A stretch of 64,000 nt of DNA, taken from NCBI GenBank assembly GCA_002633025.1, contig NMRB01002684.1, forward strand, positions 19,166 through 83,165, given 5' to 3'. The notes under the pieces are model-generated. The model searched no databases. It had not been told where the DNA came from and saw only the letters and a program-made list of their open reading frames with translations. Made by a program: the position numbers and the translations under genes. The DNA comes from Notospermus geniculatus. Its lineage: Eukaryota > Nemertea > Pilidiophora > Heteronemertea > Lineidae. Shown piece after piece: positions 53,444 to 63,911 of this stretch; within the stretch, counting starts at the first letter, position 1; every line of letters begins with the position of its first letter.

Positions 53444-56400
53444 CTAAGTTACATTAAGATTGAGATAAGACGTCGGCACGTATCCCTCCTCGCCGTCAGG
53501 TGTCACTTTCTGCACGCGGGTCCATCCGCTTCCCTCCTCATCCCTCTCTATAAGGTATAACTCTTCGTCTGCAGACATCGTGATTGTACCTTCGGATTCA
53601 CCTGGGAAACAAGCACAGCATTGAACGTCCCCCGTCGCCCCGGGTGCAAGTCCGACGGGCATGTATTTTGAAGATTCCGTTCAGTATTAATGGCAAAATC
53701 ACAGTTTATGTGATTCGGCTTTTTGGCCCCCTGGTGGCAAAGTGGAAAATCAGATTTGGTCGATTCTTTGACGCGACACACCATTGGCAGAGTGGCGAGC
53801 GGCGAGCGCCGAGCGCCGAGCGGCAGAGGCGCACGGACGGCCGGTATTTTCAAGTCCCCCTCCGAGGGCTCCGGGGGACAAAATAGAGGACATCGGATTA
53901 GGTACAAATGTTACTGCTGCTCCAAAAACGCAGAAAATCAAGTGACATTCTTTTGGTGCCATCTCCAGTCCTGGCTGAACAGAACAAGAGTAATGCAAAA
54001 ACACGTGCAAACCTCACCGAACAAAAGCTGCCTTCATTGAAATGTTACAAGCCAGAAGGTATTTCGAGTCAAAGGCCACAGGTCAAGGTCAAAGGTCGTA
54101 TCACGGGTACGCAACACACCTTTGACTGCTCACACTCCTTCCCTGAAATTACTGACCCCAAATCTGCCTTCGTTGCAAAGTTATATGCCGGAAGGGATTT
54201 TGAAGGACAACCAGATGGATGGACAGACTGACGGACAGCCATTTCTCTACATCCCTGTTCAGTGGGATAATAGCTTTGCCATCATCCCACAACTGCATCA
54301 CGAACAGATTTCACTCACCTACAAATTCAAACAAGGCGACACATCGCGGTGCAATTGAGAAATCTTCTGTTTCATCAGTGAATGAATCTTGTTCGACAAA
54401 CTGGGGGTGACCTTGAGCTCCTGCATGGTCCACGTTATCTGTTCCTGATCCGTGATCTGAGCCTTGACCCGTTGACTGCGCATCGCTGCAGAAGAGAAAT
54501 ACATATCTAAAGTCTCTACATAATCATGATGGGGCCGTGGTAAAAGAGTCACGGCGATCTAGTGGCTTAGGTCTGTAGCAAGTGGCCATGAGGTCACTGG
54601 TTCAAATCCCACTGTCAATGTCACATTCTGCTGAGAGCAGGTATCTTTGCCTCCCTTGCCTCTCTCCATCCAGGGTATAAATGGGTACCGGTCGGAAATG
54701 CTCAGATTGTAGCGCTGAATGAGCAGCTCATCTGAGTTCTACTGGAAGATTTCAGGATAGAGTGGATCAGATTATAAACCCAAACTGCAACATTATGATT
54801 CATGCTGTGACTAGTATTACGCCATGGCAAGCATCATCGCTAGGCCTTGTTCAGAGAAATGGAGTAGATTTCCAGTAAATTGGGACACTTACAACTTTTG
54901 ATCATTTGGCTGTCCTGACTGCACGCTAAGATCCGACGTGCTACTTGACATTGTCGAGTCCCCGGAGTAACTCCCTCGATTCACACTATTCCCGCCATTC
55001 TTAGCTGGTACTTTTCCTTCAGCTTCTGCCAAATAATCTTCATATTTTTTCAACTCTGCCTTGATTGATGCCATTTTTTGATTGCACTCCTCAAGTTTTG
55101 CCTCGGTGGTTGTGGCGTCACCAAAGTTTGGATTATTTCCGTATACCTCCTTCATCTTGACAAGAGCATCCCTGGAAAACAGGAATAGCATCAGAAAAGG
55201 GCCTTATATTTGTATGTTTCCATCAGGGTTGAAGCCATAGACCTATTGGCTCTGGTAAGTATGGGAGAGCTAGGCCTTCTCAGGCTACTCATGTTCCTCA
55301 CTTGCATGTGTCTTTTTACTTGCCCTTGCAAAGGAACATGGCACCACAGCTTACCGTCCCATGCGGCGGACGTGAAGAGCCAGGGATGATATCCCGTGTG
55401 GCCGAGGTTGGATTCAAACCTAGGACCTCCCACTTGCTTAGTGGACGTGATAACCACTTTGCCATCAGGGCTCTCTTCGAGCCATGATGGCCGAGTGCCT
55501 CATCCTCAGGATACGGAGAGACTAGTGTCATCCATGGAAACATTGACTTACTTTTCAGCAGTTTCCCTGGCGAGAGTCTGGCGGATTTGATCGATCTTTG
55601 AATTCAGTTTCTTCTTCTGTTGATTCGGTGGAAGATGGCTGTAATCATCCTTCGTGTCTTCGCCCTGAAAAACAGACCAAGGAGGAGTTAAACAAGGCCA
55701 GCAGGGGATTTATCTTCCCTTCTTCATGAGAGCATGATATAATAACAGGTTTTGAAGGTGAAAGACATAGCTTCCTACCGGACTCGAACCCTTCTTCAGG
55801 AGAAAGGGAATGTTCCAATAGCCAATGAAACTCCAAAGAATCTACAGTTGAATTTTGAAATCTATTTTAAAACCACGCTGTATTCAATTCAGGAAGTGCT
55901 TACGTTCACCGATGTTTAGGGTACCGGTAGTGTAAGATGTACTACAGTCTATCTGAATACCGGTACATTATTAGAGCTCTGCCTGCAATTTTTTTAACGT
56001 GTGCTGAAAACTAGGTCTTGATTCTTTGAAGTACGTATCAGGCAAGCATTTTGGGGACGTCCACGAGGCTATGAGACCTCTACCTGCATTCTCCTAACAC
56101 TTTGAAAATTCCATAAAATTCAATACAGCAGGTCTTTGTGTTGTATTTAATATATGACCAAGACCAAACACTGTATTAATACTTCCCTGCCACACCAAAA
56201 GGGGAAATTGTTAAGAATAAGCAATGATAAAAGGGTCACAACACCGAAAGGGGGAAAATAGTAAATTAAGCGGAATAACACCTGTCTCCCGGCTGAAGAT
56301 TTAGTTGCAAAACATTATGGTAGCAACACAACCAAGAAGATGAAAATAACAGGGAGAATGTCGCTTTTTGAGTTTTAGTGACTAGTCACGGATTCAAATG

Positions 56401-57237
56401 GGACACATTCTCCAACCCAGGGTTTTTCTGAAATCACTTTTCAGCTACAGTGGCAGAGCAGTCTCCAGGGCTGAAGAATTACGATCCATATGATGGCATA
56501 TTACATGTACTTGATTATGACCAGAACCCACAACCTTTGAAAGAATCAGTAGAAAAGTTAAAGGGACTATTAACACCAAGCTTTAGGCACAAAAGTTCAT
56601 GATTTAACAAATCAACAAGATTAAATCACTTATCAAACATTGAAATCAGTGTAGTGAAGAATTTCCTCATTCAAGTGATGTGTGTCGGTTCTATTTCTAC
56701 GAAAACAGATAAACACAACACAAGGACACAAAACATGACGGACGGACAGATGGACCTTTGGACGTCATGAATGTTGATGGACACAGTGAAGATGAAACAC
56801 ACAGAGAGAACAAAAATACAAAGACAAGATGTGAGATTAATAAACTATGGGGTGAAAAAGCGTGTTTTACACCTGTCATCATCTGCCCACAATGTGGCCT
56901 AGAGAGATTTTCATCATGTTCTGAAGGACATCACCGAAGTGCCACACTTTAATAATGATCTTCGCTTGGATTTCTAATTCACAATGCAAAAAAATGTATA
57001 AAAGTTTTCTGATAAAAGGCAGAAGCTAGGAGAAAATGTTGGAGCTGAATAGAAATTCCGCACCAAATGAGGGAAAACTTGTGTAAGATTCGATGGCCTT
57101 ACCGGTGGGCAACATTCTAGGAATTCTTGGGGCAGGGCAGCCAGTGTGTATGTGACGTCGCAGTCCCAATCACAGCTACGGGATCGTTCCCGAAAACCGG
57201 GACTGGCGGAGCTGCAAGCGTCACTCTGGCTCCAGCT
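53444..57237 (-). CDS. FNBP1: CIP4/FBP17/Toca-1 family protein, C-terminal part (HR1 and SH3)
   Basis: Membrane-curvature adaptor. In the family an N-terminal F-BAR tubulates membrane, HR1 binds Cdc42-GTP, and SH3 recruits N-WASP and dynamin. Exons in order: 57103-57237, 55552-55665, 54893-55171, 54319-54485, 53444-53601. The first is a 45-codon Ser/Cys-rich linker. HR1 runs from SHLPPNQ through DALVKMKEVYGNNPNFGD to KKYEDYLAEAEGKVPAK. A Ser/Thr-rich and acidic linker (DSFTDETEDFSIAP) precedes SH3, which starts VALFEFVGESEGTITM and ends GYVPTSYLNLNVT. Phases agree except in 55552-55665: flanking exons require 113 nt, but 114 are present because of one extra A after LPPNQ, giving an early stop. 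The F-BAR exons must lie beyond 64000. Assignment to the FNBP1/FNBP1L/TRIP10 group is firm; invertebrates usually have a single member. Confidence 0.9.
54540..54775 (+). mobile_element. tRNA-derived SINE, family 2
   Basis: The head has an A-box-like TAGTGGCTTAGG and the B box GGTTCAAATCCCACTGTC. The body has CTCTCTCCATCCAGGGTATA and GCTCATCTGAGTTCTACTGG, as in the copy at 47358-47568. It lies in an FNBP1-like intron, opposite to the gene. Confidence 0.8.
55222..55482 (-). mobile_element. tRNA-derived SINE, family 1
   Basis: On the minus strand the head reads CCTGATGGCAAAGTGGTTAT (A-box region) and GGTTTGAATCC (B box). The plus-strand tail CATCAGGGTTGAAGCC is shared with 13546-13815. It lies in the intron between the two HR1 exons. 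Confidence 0.75.
55552..55665 (-). CDS. Frameshifted HR1 exon of the CIP4/FBP17-like gene
   Basis: From the acceptor the phase-0 frame reads GEDTKDDYSHLPPNQ, the family motif before HR1. The phase needed by the donor reads QKKKLNSKIDQIRQTLARE. The two meet at AATCAAACAG (minus strand, about 55617-55626), where one A too many breaks the frame. As written, translation would stop within the exon. Confidence 0.85.
55750..55800 (-). repeat. Fragment with tRNA B-box-like motif
   Basis: On the minus strand it reads GGGTTCGAGTCCGGTAGGAA followed by GCTATGTCTTTC, matching 7765-7812 and 8283-8322 inside the tandem array. It is a dispersed copy of the same small element. Confidence 0.6.
55837..57102. 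other. FNBP1-like intron sequence
   Basis: No exon, RNA gene or clear repeat was recognised. The open frames at 56697-56882 and 56758-56952 overlap on opposite strands and have no domain or splice context. Confidence 0.4.
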
Positions 57238-57411
57238 CTGAGGGAGGGAATACAAGAACATTGGGGTTAGATAGAAATTGAAGAGATTATCAGAAACCAT
57301 ATCTGAGGAAAGAAGGAGAAGTCTATCTACAGAAAGAAGAATGGATTCAGGACTAAAACGATGATTCTTGATGATTTTTTTCAAAATTGGTGAAACAAAC
57401 ATTTCTGATCA

Positions 57412-57518
57412 GGGGCCTGTTTCATAAAGTGACTAAGCTAATGGTACCATTAACTCAATGCATTTTCCATTTGGTTAAAGGTACCATTAGCTTAAAGTCA
57501 CTTTATGAAACAGGCCCC
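57412..57518. mobile_element. Palindromic MITE (GGGGCCTGTTTCATAAAG)
   Basis: The ends GGGGCCTGTTTCATAAAGTG and CACTTTATGAAACAGGCCCC are inverted, as are AGCTAATGGTACCATTA and GGTACCATTAGCTTAA. This palindrome type is widespread in invertebrate genomes (family knowledge). Confidence 0.9.
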
Positions 57519-58824
57519 AGGAGTTGTGAATGGTCGCATATCATGTGGTAACATCACCCATGGGACTTCACACTTCACGTGCAAGAGATTTTCAAACAAT
57601 GTACAAGTGCATTGTGACATATCGTAGCGAACCATTTATTTTGTCCCGGTTGGTGCCGCCCTCTGTTATTGATGTGAAGAGTTATTCTTGAGTTGAGAAC
57701 GAGGCTCGTGTAGCATGGCAGCCCAACCTGACTTGATTTTTGTGATGTCGTTATGAAAATTGAGACTTTCCATGTGAAGATGAAGATTATGAATAAGTGT
57801 ACCGTGTTGAGATAGAGTATAAAACTTTCGTGCCCACCGTCACCGTGGTGAATTTGACTGTTGTTCGTGTATGAGAGTACAGGATGGGGTTTTTGCCGAC
57901 GAGTCTCCACAACACGTGTAGGCCTGCATGTCCGCATGTACAAGACTAATGCATATGCAGTGTACATTTATTTGGTAACGTTACATGTCGTCAGTAGATG
58001 CTAAGGGAGCTTTATTCGTTGTGTTCGTTGATGTCGAGTTATTTCTCCAATTCAAAGTTGAGTCGTACGTTCGTCGAGTCTGTGGAGTCGAGTTTCGGAA
58101 TCGTCGTTCCTTACCATGAAGAGGAGTCAAGTCAGCGGAGACCAGTGTGGAGACATCAGCATTTGTTGTGTGATCATATTATTGTACCTGTATTATTGTG
58201 TATTGTAACTGAGAAGCTTGAACCAGACAGCTTTGTCTGTCTCCTTGTATTGTTGTTTATTTCGTAATATACTCTCATCAGTTCTTCCATTTCCCGGCTC
58301 TTGAGTTTGTTGTGTTGAGTTTAAGGATACAGTATGGCTACGCCACATGCATGTTGAAGTGATCAACCGCGAGACACCATTCTCCCATCACAGGGGCTTT
58401 TACCTTGCTCCTCTTCATCCACTCACACAAGTGTACAAACAGGAATGAGACCAAAGCCCTGCTATGGAAGGATGTGATTTACAAGACAGACAGGATGATC
58501 ATGAGAAAATGACAATCAGGGATGCATGCAGACTGAGAATGTCACAAATTTTTAAAAGATGCTGTTTATCTAAGGAAGATTCCCTCAATTTGTGATTGGT
58601 GGGAAATGACCATCATTGATCATCAGTTTACTCAACTATTATCACTACTGTCCACTACTATTGTCAACCTGCAGTGACGTACATTTCAGCCATTGTGTTG
58701 TAGGGTCGTTAACCCTTCCCTCAGTTGCGACATGTGTCGAATTTTGCTAGATCAGGTCACGTATTGGTAACATTCTCAGTCTATGATGAGCTAACAGTTG
58801 ATGAGACAGGATAGGAGGAGGCCT
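57519..58824. other. FNBP1-like intron, nothing recognised
   Basis: Several medium open frames occur on both strands (for example 57575-57967), but none has a recognisable domain or splice sites matching the FNBP1-like phase. A decayed family-G relative lies near 58660-58770. Confidence 0.4.
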
Positions 58825-58951
58825 GGGGTGGCCGCATAGAAACTCCGATAGCGCTAGTGGAGCCCATCTGCCGATAGTGCTGTACATTTTTCCATGCATT
58901 TTAACACCGATAGGCTGTCGAAGCACTAGCGGAGTTTCTATGCGCCACCCC
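58825..58951. mobile_element. Palindromic MITE (GGGGTGGCCGCATAGAAACTC)
   Basis: GGGGTGGCCGCATAGAAACT at the left is inverted at GGAGTTTCTATGCGCCACCC(C). Inner arms CGATAGCGCTAGTGG and related inverted sequence continue the stem. Confidence 0.85.
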
Positions 58952-59224
58952 GATGGCTTCAGATGTATCAGCAGGAGTGCATCACTATTTCTGTAGCATA
59001 ACCATCACCAAGGTCACAACAAGCAAGTGACTCATTCAAGGAAAGTATTCGAAGATTACATGTAGCACTGTTTAGAATCTACAAACTACAAGCAAAGGAC
59101 TGCTAAAAGCTCTCTTCCTTTTCCAACAGGACTCCACCAACGACTGCAGGAATGTTTGAAGTTAGTTTTTGTCACAAGAGGTTTACAGGTTACTTAGTCA
59201 CCAAAAAGACCTTGTAATTAATCA

Positions 59225-59500
59225 ACTTGGATTGAATAATCACTCATAATTAATTTATCACTCATAATTAATTTATTACTCATAATTAATTTATCACTCA
59301 TAATTAATCAATCACTCATAATTAATCAATCACTCGTAATCAATCAATCACTCGTAATTAACCAATCACTCATAGATAATCAATCACTCATAATTAATTA
59401 ATCACTCATAATTAATCAATCACTTGTATTAATCAATCACTAGTAATTAATCAAGCCCTTGTAATTAATCAATCACTCGTAATTAATCAATCACTCGGTC
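59225..59500. repeat. AT-rich minisatellite, ~16-18-bp unit
   Basis: About fifteen units with core CACTCATAATTAATCAAT, drifting from TTAATTTAT to TTAATCAAT variants. Confidence 0.95.
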
Positions 59501-60179
59501 CAAAAAGTTTTAATGAAGGAGATCAGTTTTGTGATCAGTCTTCTCCTTGGCCTCACTTTAGATTTCTGTTAGGCCTTGTGAGGTTGAAGCACAGAAATGT
59601 GATGAGTGCATTTCAAAGGTTAGTGCAAGTTATAAGACAGACTTGTGAGATCAAAATGTTTACACAGCAAATTGGGGGATGGGGTAACTGAGCCCATCCC
59701 CATACCTAAATATTTACAATCAAAATGTATGCTGTTGCACGCAAAGTTTCAACAAAGACGTAAAGTATATTTCAAGGATTGAATCATTTCAGTGATCTCA
59801 CACGGCCATCTTCCCTAAGAGAGAGGTAAGGAGGGAGACAGCGGTTTCCATGGGAACAAAACACCAATACTCCACCTGGTTCTGATGCTGTAATAAGGAC
59901 GTACAGAAAACAGAGGGTTAGTTAAGCGAGGTGGAAATTTAGAACAAACTAGAAATTGACTTGTCAGTCAATTTGAAGACCGCCTGTGGATATTGAGAGA
60001 CAAGAGAGAGGGCACTGATAACAACATATATCTAATTAGTTGTCAAGTGCAAAGAAATGTAGTAGTCAGGGCTTCGTACACCTAAAAATATCTGGTAGTA
60101 CAATTTCAGAAATTTGTGCTGTATTTTTGCCTTTTGCGAGTACAATAGGTATAGTATCATCAAATCTGTGCTGTAGTTT
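59501..60179. other. FNBP1-like intron, nothing recognised
   Basis: No exon or repeat recognised. Confidence 0.4.
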
Positions 60180-60570
60180 GTTACACTTGTGAGTACAACC
60201 ACCAAGGGTTAATGTCAGTCCTGTGCAGCAAGGCGAAATGAGTCTAGGCCTTTGATAATTCACTTTTGAAAAAAAAGTTTTGAAAAAAAAAAAAATTTCA
60301 AAAAAAATTTTTTCAAATTTTTTTTCTCCCCCCCCCCCTCCTTGAAAATCCTGGCGGAAACCCTGCAAAGGGTAATAATATCAGAGCAACAAGGCGAAAT
60401 GAGTCTATAGGCCTTTGATAATTCACTTGTGGGTACAACCACCAAGGGTTAATATCAGAGCAACAAGGCGAAATGAGTCTAGGCCTTTGATAATTCACTT
60501 AGTGCGTACAACCACCAAAGGGTTAATATCAGAAGGCGAAATGAGTCTTGGCCTTTGATAATTCACAAGT
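60180..60570. repeat. Four ~70-bp direct repeats interrupted by a low-complexity insert
   Basis: The unit has GGCGAAATGAGTCTAGGCCT, TTGATAATTCACTT and GTACAACCACCAAGGGTTAA. Units lie near 60190, 60390, 60455 and 60530. Poly(A)/poly(T)/poly(C) tracts at 60267-60342 separate the first from the rest. Confidence 0.85.
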
Positions 60571-61070
60571 TTGCACCAAATGTATCACGCTACTAGCCTA
60601 TGTCTAGACTGGCCCACAAGTAGTGCACACTACTGACATCAAAGCCTTGTCACTCAGGCAGAGATCAAAGCAACCACACACCACTAGTGTTTATGACCCC
60701 GTCAATCATTCAATTCATGCTGCCCACGATGACTGTTTCACCCATGGTTGTTACTAGTTTGGTAGGACACTGTAGGTCAATGTATAACGAATCGCCACCA
60801 ACTTCAGATGAGACAGACGATGTCTAGATGTGTGCTGAATGAGGGATGCGCAGAAACACGCTCAGATCGTCAAATATGAGACACCATGTGTCGGCCTGAT
60901 CCAGTGCGTCTGGCGGTCGGGCATGGCCTTGTGCCAATACAGAAACCCCCATAAAGGGCCAATAACTTCAGGGGAAGGTTGTGGGGATGGATTGGAGACT
61001 TTGAAGGAGAAAATTTATGTTTTCTGAGCGTAGTTTTGGCCATTTTAGCCCGTANTAGTGACGTCATGGA

Positions 61071-61523
61071 GTGCCTAAGCAGACCTTGAATTCTGATTTT
61101 GCCATGGTAAATGGAACGATGACGCAGCAGGGGATTCCAACAACAAACACATCACCTGCATTGGATTCTATATTGGGCTCGGGGATCACCTCATCGGCGA
61201 TCTGTGTTTTAGGCGATAAAGTCGCAAAATACCCATCAAATGATTACGGATTGAGCCAGTTAAAGAACTTGAGCTGTATTTTATATTCATATAGACATCC
61301 TGTAAGTCTTAGGCGGATGTGTCTCTTATTTCTTAAGTTATCGCTCGGAAACCAAATGTTGGTCACAGACATTCAGAGAAACTCAGTAAAACCAATGAAG
61401 ACCGCCACCTGTGAGGTGGTGGCGGTCTTAAATATACCGGTAATCGTTTATTTCAACCTAAACTTGCCAGGAGCTATGGAACATGGTAAGTGGTCGAGGA
61501 ATTTTTCTGCAGAGGATGCATAA
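61071..61523 (+). other. Unassigned 150-codon open frame with weak ELP4-like similarity
   Basis: The open frame has no ATG at its upstream limit; internal ATGs lie at 61104 and 61119. Residues from the second part read SPALDSILGSGI and then SSAICVLGDK, which resemble the PALDxLLGGGL...LIEEDK start of the Elongator subunit ELP4. The likeness is limited to about 25 residues. A GTAAGT donor-like site follows at 61304. It could be a single exon, a decayed pseudogene fragment, or chance. It is opposite in strand to the FNBP1-like gene. Confidence 0.2.
61399..61430. repeat. Short perfect hairpin AAGACCGCCACC / GGTGGCGGTCTT
   Basis: Twelve-base arms with an eight-base loop. It lies inside the 61071-61523 open frame and has no obvious role. 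Confidence 0.8.
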
Positions 61524-62049
61524 ATTAACTCGAGGTTAAAGGGCCTCATTTTCTCCTCAATCGTAAAAGTCAGTCGTGATCAGTGGGGGGTGTGGTTGAT
61601 TCAAGTAACAGCTTTATTGTGTAGTGTAGAGCAATTGCTATTACACAGTGCATGGAAAGAAAGGTGCACGATCGTGCACACACACCATCATGTGCCTAAA
61701 ATGAGGCCGAGGCGCACCATCCAATGCCCGCGCACGTCGTAGTTTTGAACTAAACGAAATGAATACACCCATAGTGCCAGGCTCTGTTTCTGACCAGTGC
61801 ATGCTATGAGAGAAAGCGTGGTAATGAATGTTAATGTATGACGATGAGCACCATTGCTAATGAATGTTAATGTATGAGCACCACTGCTGATTGGTTCAAA
61901 CTTAGCGATTGAAATGCCATCTTCAGGCAAATACTACTATTAACACATGTTTGTTAGTTCGTCTGCATGTGCTGAAGATGGCGCTGGAGTCAAAGACTGG
62001 TTCCTCTCTACGTCATATTCAGAGTATCTTCTGGTGTAACGAGTCACAG

Positions 62050-62221
62050 AATAGGAGCTGTCAGTGGGTTGACCAATAGGTGTCACAACGGCCCAATTCA
62101 ATGCATGTAGCGGACCCATTCATTCTTGATCGAGCACCAATCACGTGGATTTTCCTGTGTATTGGTCTGCAAGAACTTTGCTGCCATCTTTTGGCAATAC
62201 ACGTGGCTGACTTCTCCTATT
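62050..62221. mobile_element. MITE, family C copy with both ends
   Basis: Starts AATAGGAGCTGTCAGTGGGT and ends GGCTGACTTCTCCTATT. The interior keeps CAATCACGTGGATTTTCCTG. Confidence 0.9.
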
Positions 62222-63155
62222 TGGGCCACCAGAAAAGCAGGCATGGCAGGGCCACCAATTTTTTTCTACTGGTAGCCCTGCTAACTACCATGGCAAAATC
62301 TCTTTTCAAGCACTGATTACTGAATCAACCTTGGTTCCCCTGATTGCATGTTACCTTAATTCTGGCAAGAATCATGCGATTTATGCTCCTGGAAAGCCTA
62401 GGCTGAAATAAACATGAACAAAAGCAGGTGAAGTTAAAATGTAAACAAAATAACTAGTAAATTAACAAAAAGATTTGCTGAATTAATGTCAAGCAAGAAG
62501 TCACTTCTTGTGTCACTTCTTGTGTCTGCGAGTCTTTGGTTTTAAGTTCTTCAGCATAAGAAGCTTAAAGCCACACTGTATTGAATTCAGATAGTGCTTA
62601 CATCTGCCGACGTTATTGTAGTGTACTATGCTCTATCTGAATATATTAGAGCTCTGCCTGCAGTTTTTTCCATGCGATTACAACCACACCATGCGGACAG
62701 TGGACTGCACTTCTGACACACCTTTTCGAACTGAAGAAAGAACTCCAGACACAAGAGAACACGGTTTATGGTGCTTGGGAGCTACTTAACAACTCGGTAC
62801 TGGTGAAGTGATCTGCAATGAGTGACCTCGGAGGAGGAGCGTCTCGCAAGAAGCAGATCATCCTGCCTTCACATAGATCATTGCAAACCACTACTGGGGT
62901 ATTTAATTGTAAATTAATTGTAAATAAACAGGAATTAAAGTAGTTATAAGGCTACAAAAGAAGCTATGATGGAATATACAATGATCATATGACATGAAAT
63001 CGACATAGAATGATGAGATGATATAAAGTCTGCAGATGGGCAATGAACCAATGGTGAATTATGACAATATTTTAACTCGCGACAACGAAAACTGGCAATA
63101 AATTGAAATAATCAAATCCCTGAACCTAAGTGAACTCAACATGAAGCGAACTTAC
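62222..63155. other. FNBP1-like intron, nothing recognised
   Basis: AT-rich. A stretch near 62570-62665 (CACTGTATTGAATTCAGATA, AGAGCTCTGCCTGCAGTTTT) matches 55868-56000 in outline (CGCTGTATTCAATTCAGGAA, AGAGCTCTGCCTGCAATTTT), a dispersed repeat of about 110 bp. Confidence 0.5.
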
Positions 63156-63275
63156 AAGTGTTCTTGATTTTTTTATTGACATGCGGTGCCCCCGACTTTG
63201 CAAAGTGCTCCGTCGGCCCTCAGCCCATTGCTGCCGCCGTTTGTAACTTTCGGCCCTGACGGCGTACGAAAAACG
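63156..63275 (-). CDS. Candidate basic linker exon of the CIP4/FBP17-like gene
   Basis: A 120-nt open segment sits between an AG (TTTAAG, minus strand) and a perfect GTAAGT donor. Its phase 0 end matches the phase 0 start of the exon at 57237. It would code 40 residues beginning RFSYAVRAESYKRRQQ and ending SIKKSRTL. Rich in Arg and Lys, as is the family region between F-BAR and HR1, but the sequence itself is not recognisable and the acceptor is weak. Confidence 0.3.
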
Positions 63276-63794
63276 CTTAAATGAGCAAGGTTTGAAATCC
63301 AGTGAGAGGAAATTCCAGCGAGGGGAGGGATAGCCGGCCATTTTCTTCCCTATCACCTGATTGTTGCCACAGAAACTCACCAAGTCCTTTCTCTGCTTAC
63401 ATTCTAACAAATGGGAAACGATGTCGTCTGCTTGCACTTGGTATACACTCATTTGAGCCTGAGGAGGCCTTCTTGTGTGCTTCCCTCCCTACACCCCCAT
63501 ATAATCATACAATGGACTCCACCAAAAGCAACATAAGCATAACTGGGACAAACCACTTTGTTACTTGAAGGGGTGGGGAGCAACCACTCCTCTCAACAAC
63601 ATCAACAGCAACTAACATGCAGAACAGATTTTGAAAATCAAAATACCGTACTTGGAAAATAAAATGAAGCAAAACTAATATAATATAGACCTTTTCAAAA
63701 AAGATGGTGGCCTACTAGTTCTCCCACATGACATCACGGCCATTCATTGTCCAAGCATGATATAACACTACCAAACGCATCCTCTCAGACAATG

Positions 63795-63911
63795 GGTCAT
63801 ATGAATAAAGAGTAGCAAATGCTTTTTACTTGAATTTTGCAATACAAATGCATTAGGCAATGCTGTACAAATCTGAAGTAAAAGGATTTGCTCGTCTTTA
63901 TTCATATGACC
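63795..63911. mobile_element. Palindromic MITE (GGTCATATGAATAAAG)
   Basis: The ends GGTCATATGAATAAAGAGTA and TCTTTATTCATATGACC are inverted, as are GCAAATGCTTTTTACTT and AAGTAAAAGGATTTGC, around a centre with ACAAATGCATTAGGC. Confidence 0.85.

Noticed and set aside
54319-54552. Frame beginning MRSQRVKAQITDQEQ in the FNBP1-like exon region
   Set aside because: It is a shadow. The correct frame in the same exon reads DAQSTGQGSDHG to VALFEFV and joins in phase to the SH3 exon.
57575-57967. 130-codon minus-strand open frame in the FNBP1-like intron
   Set aside because: No domain, and the frame is not bounded by splice sites consistent with the gene.
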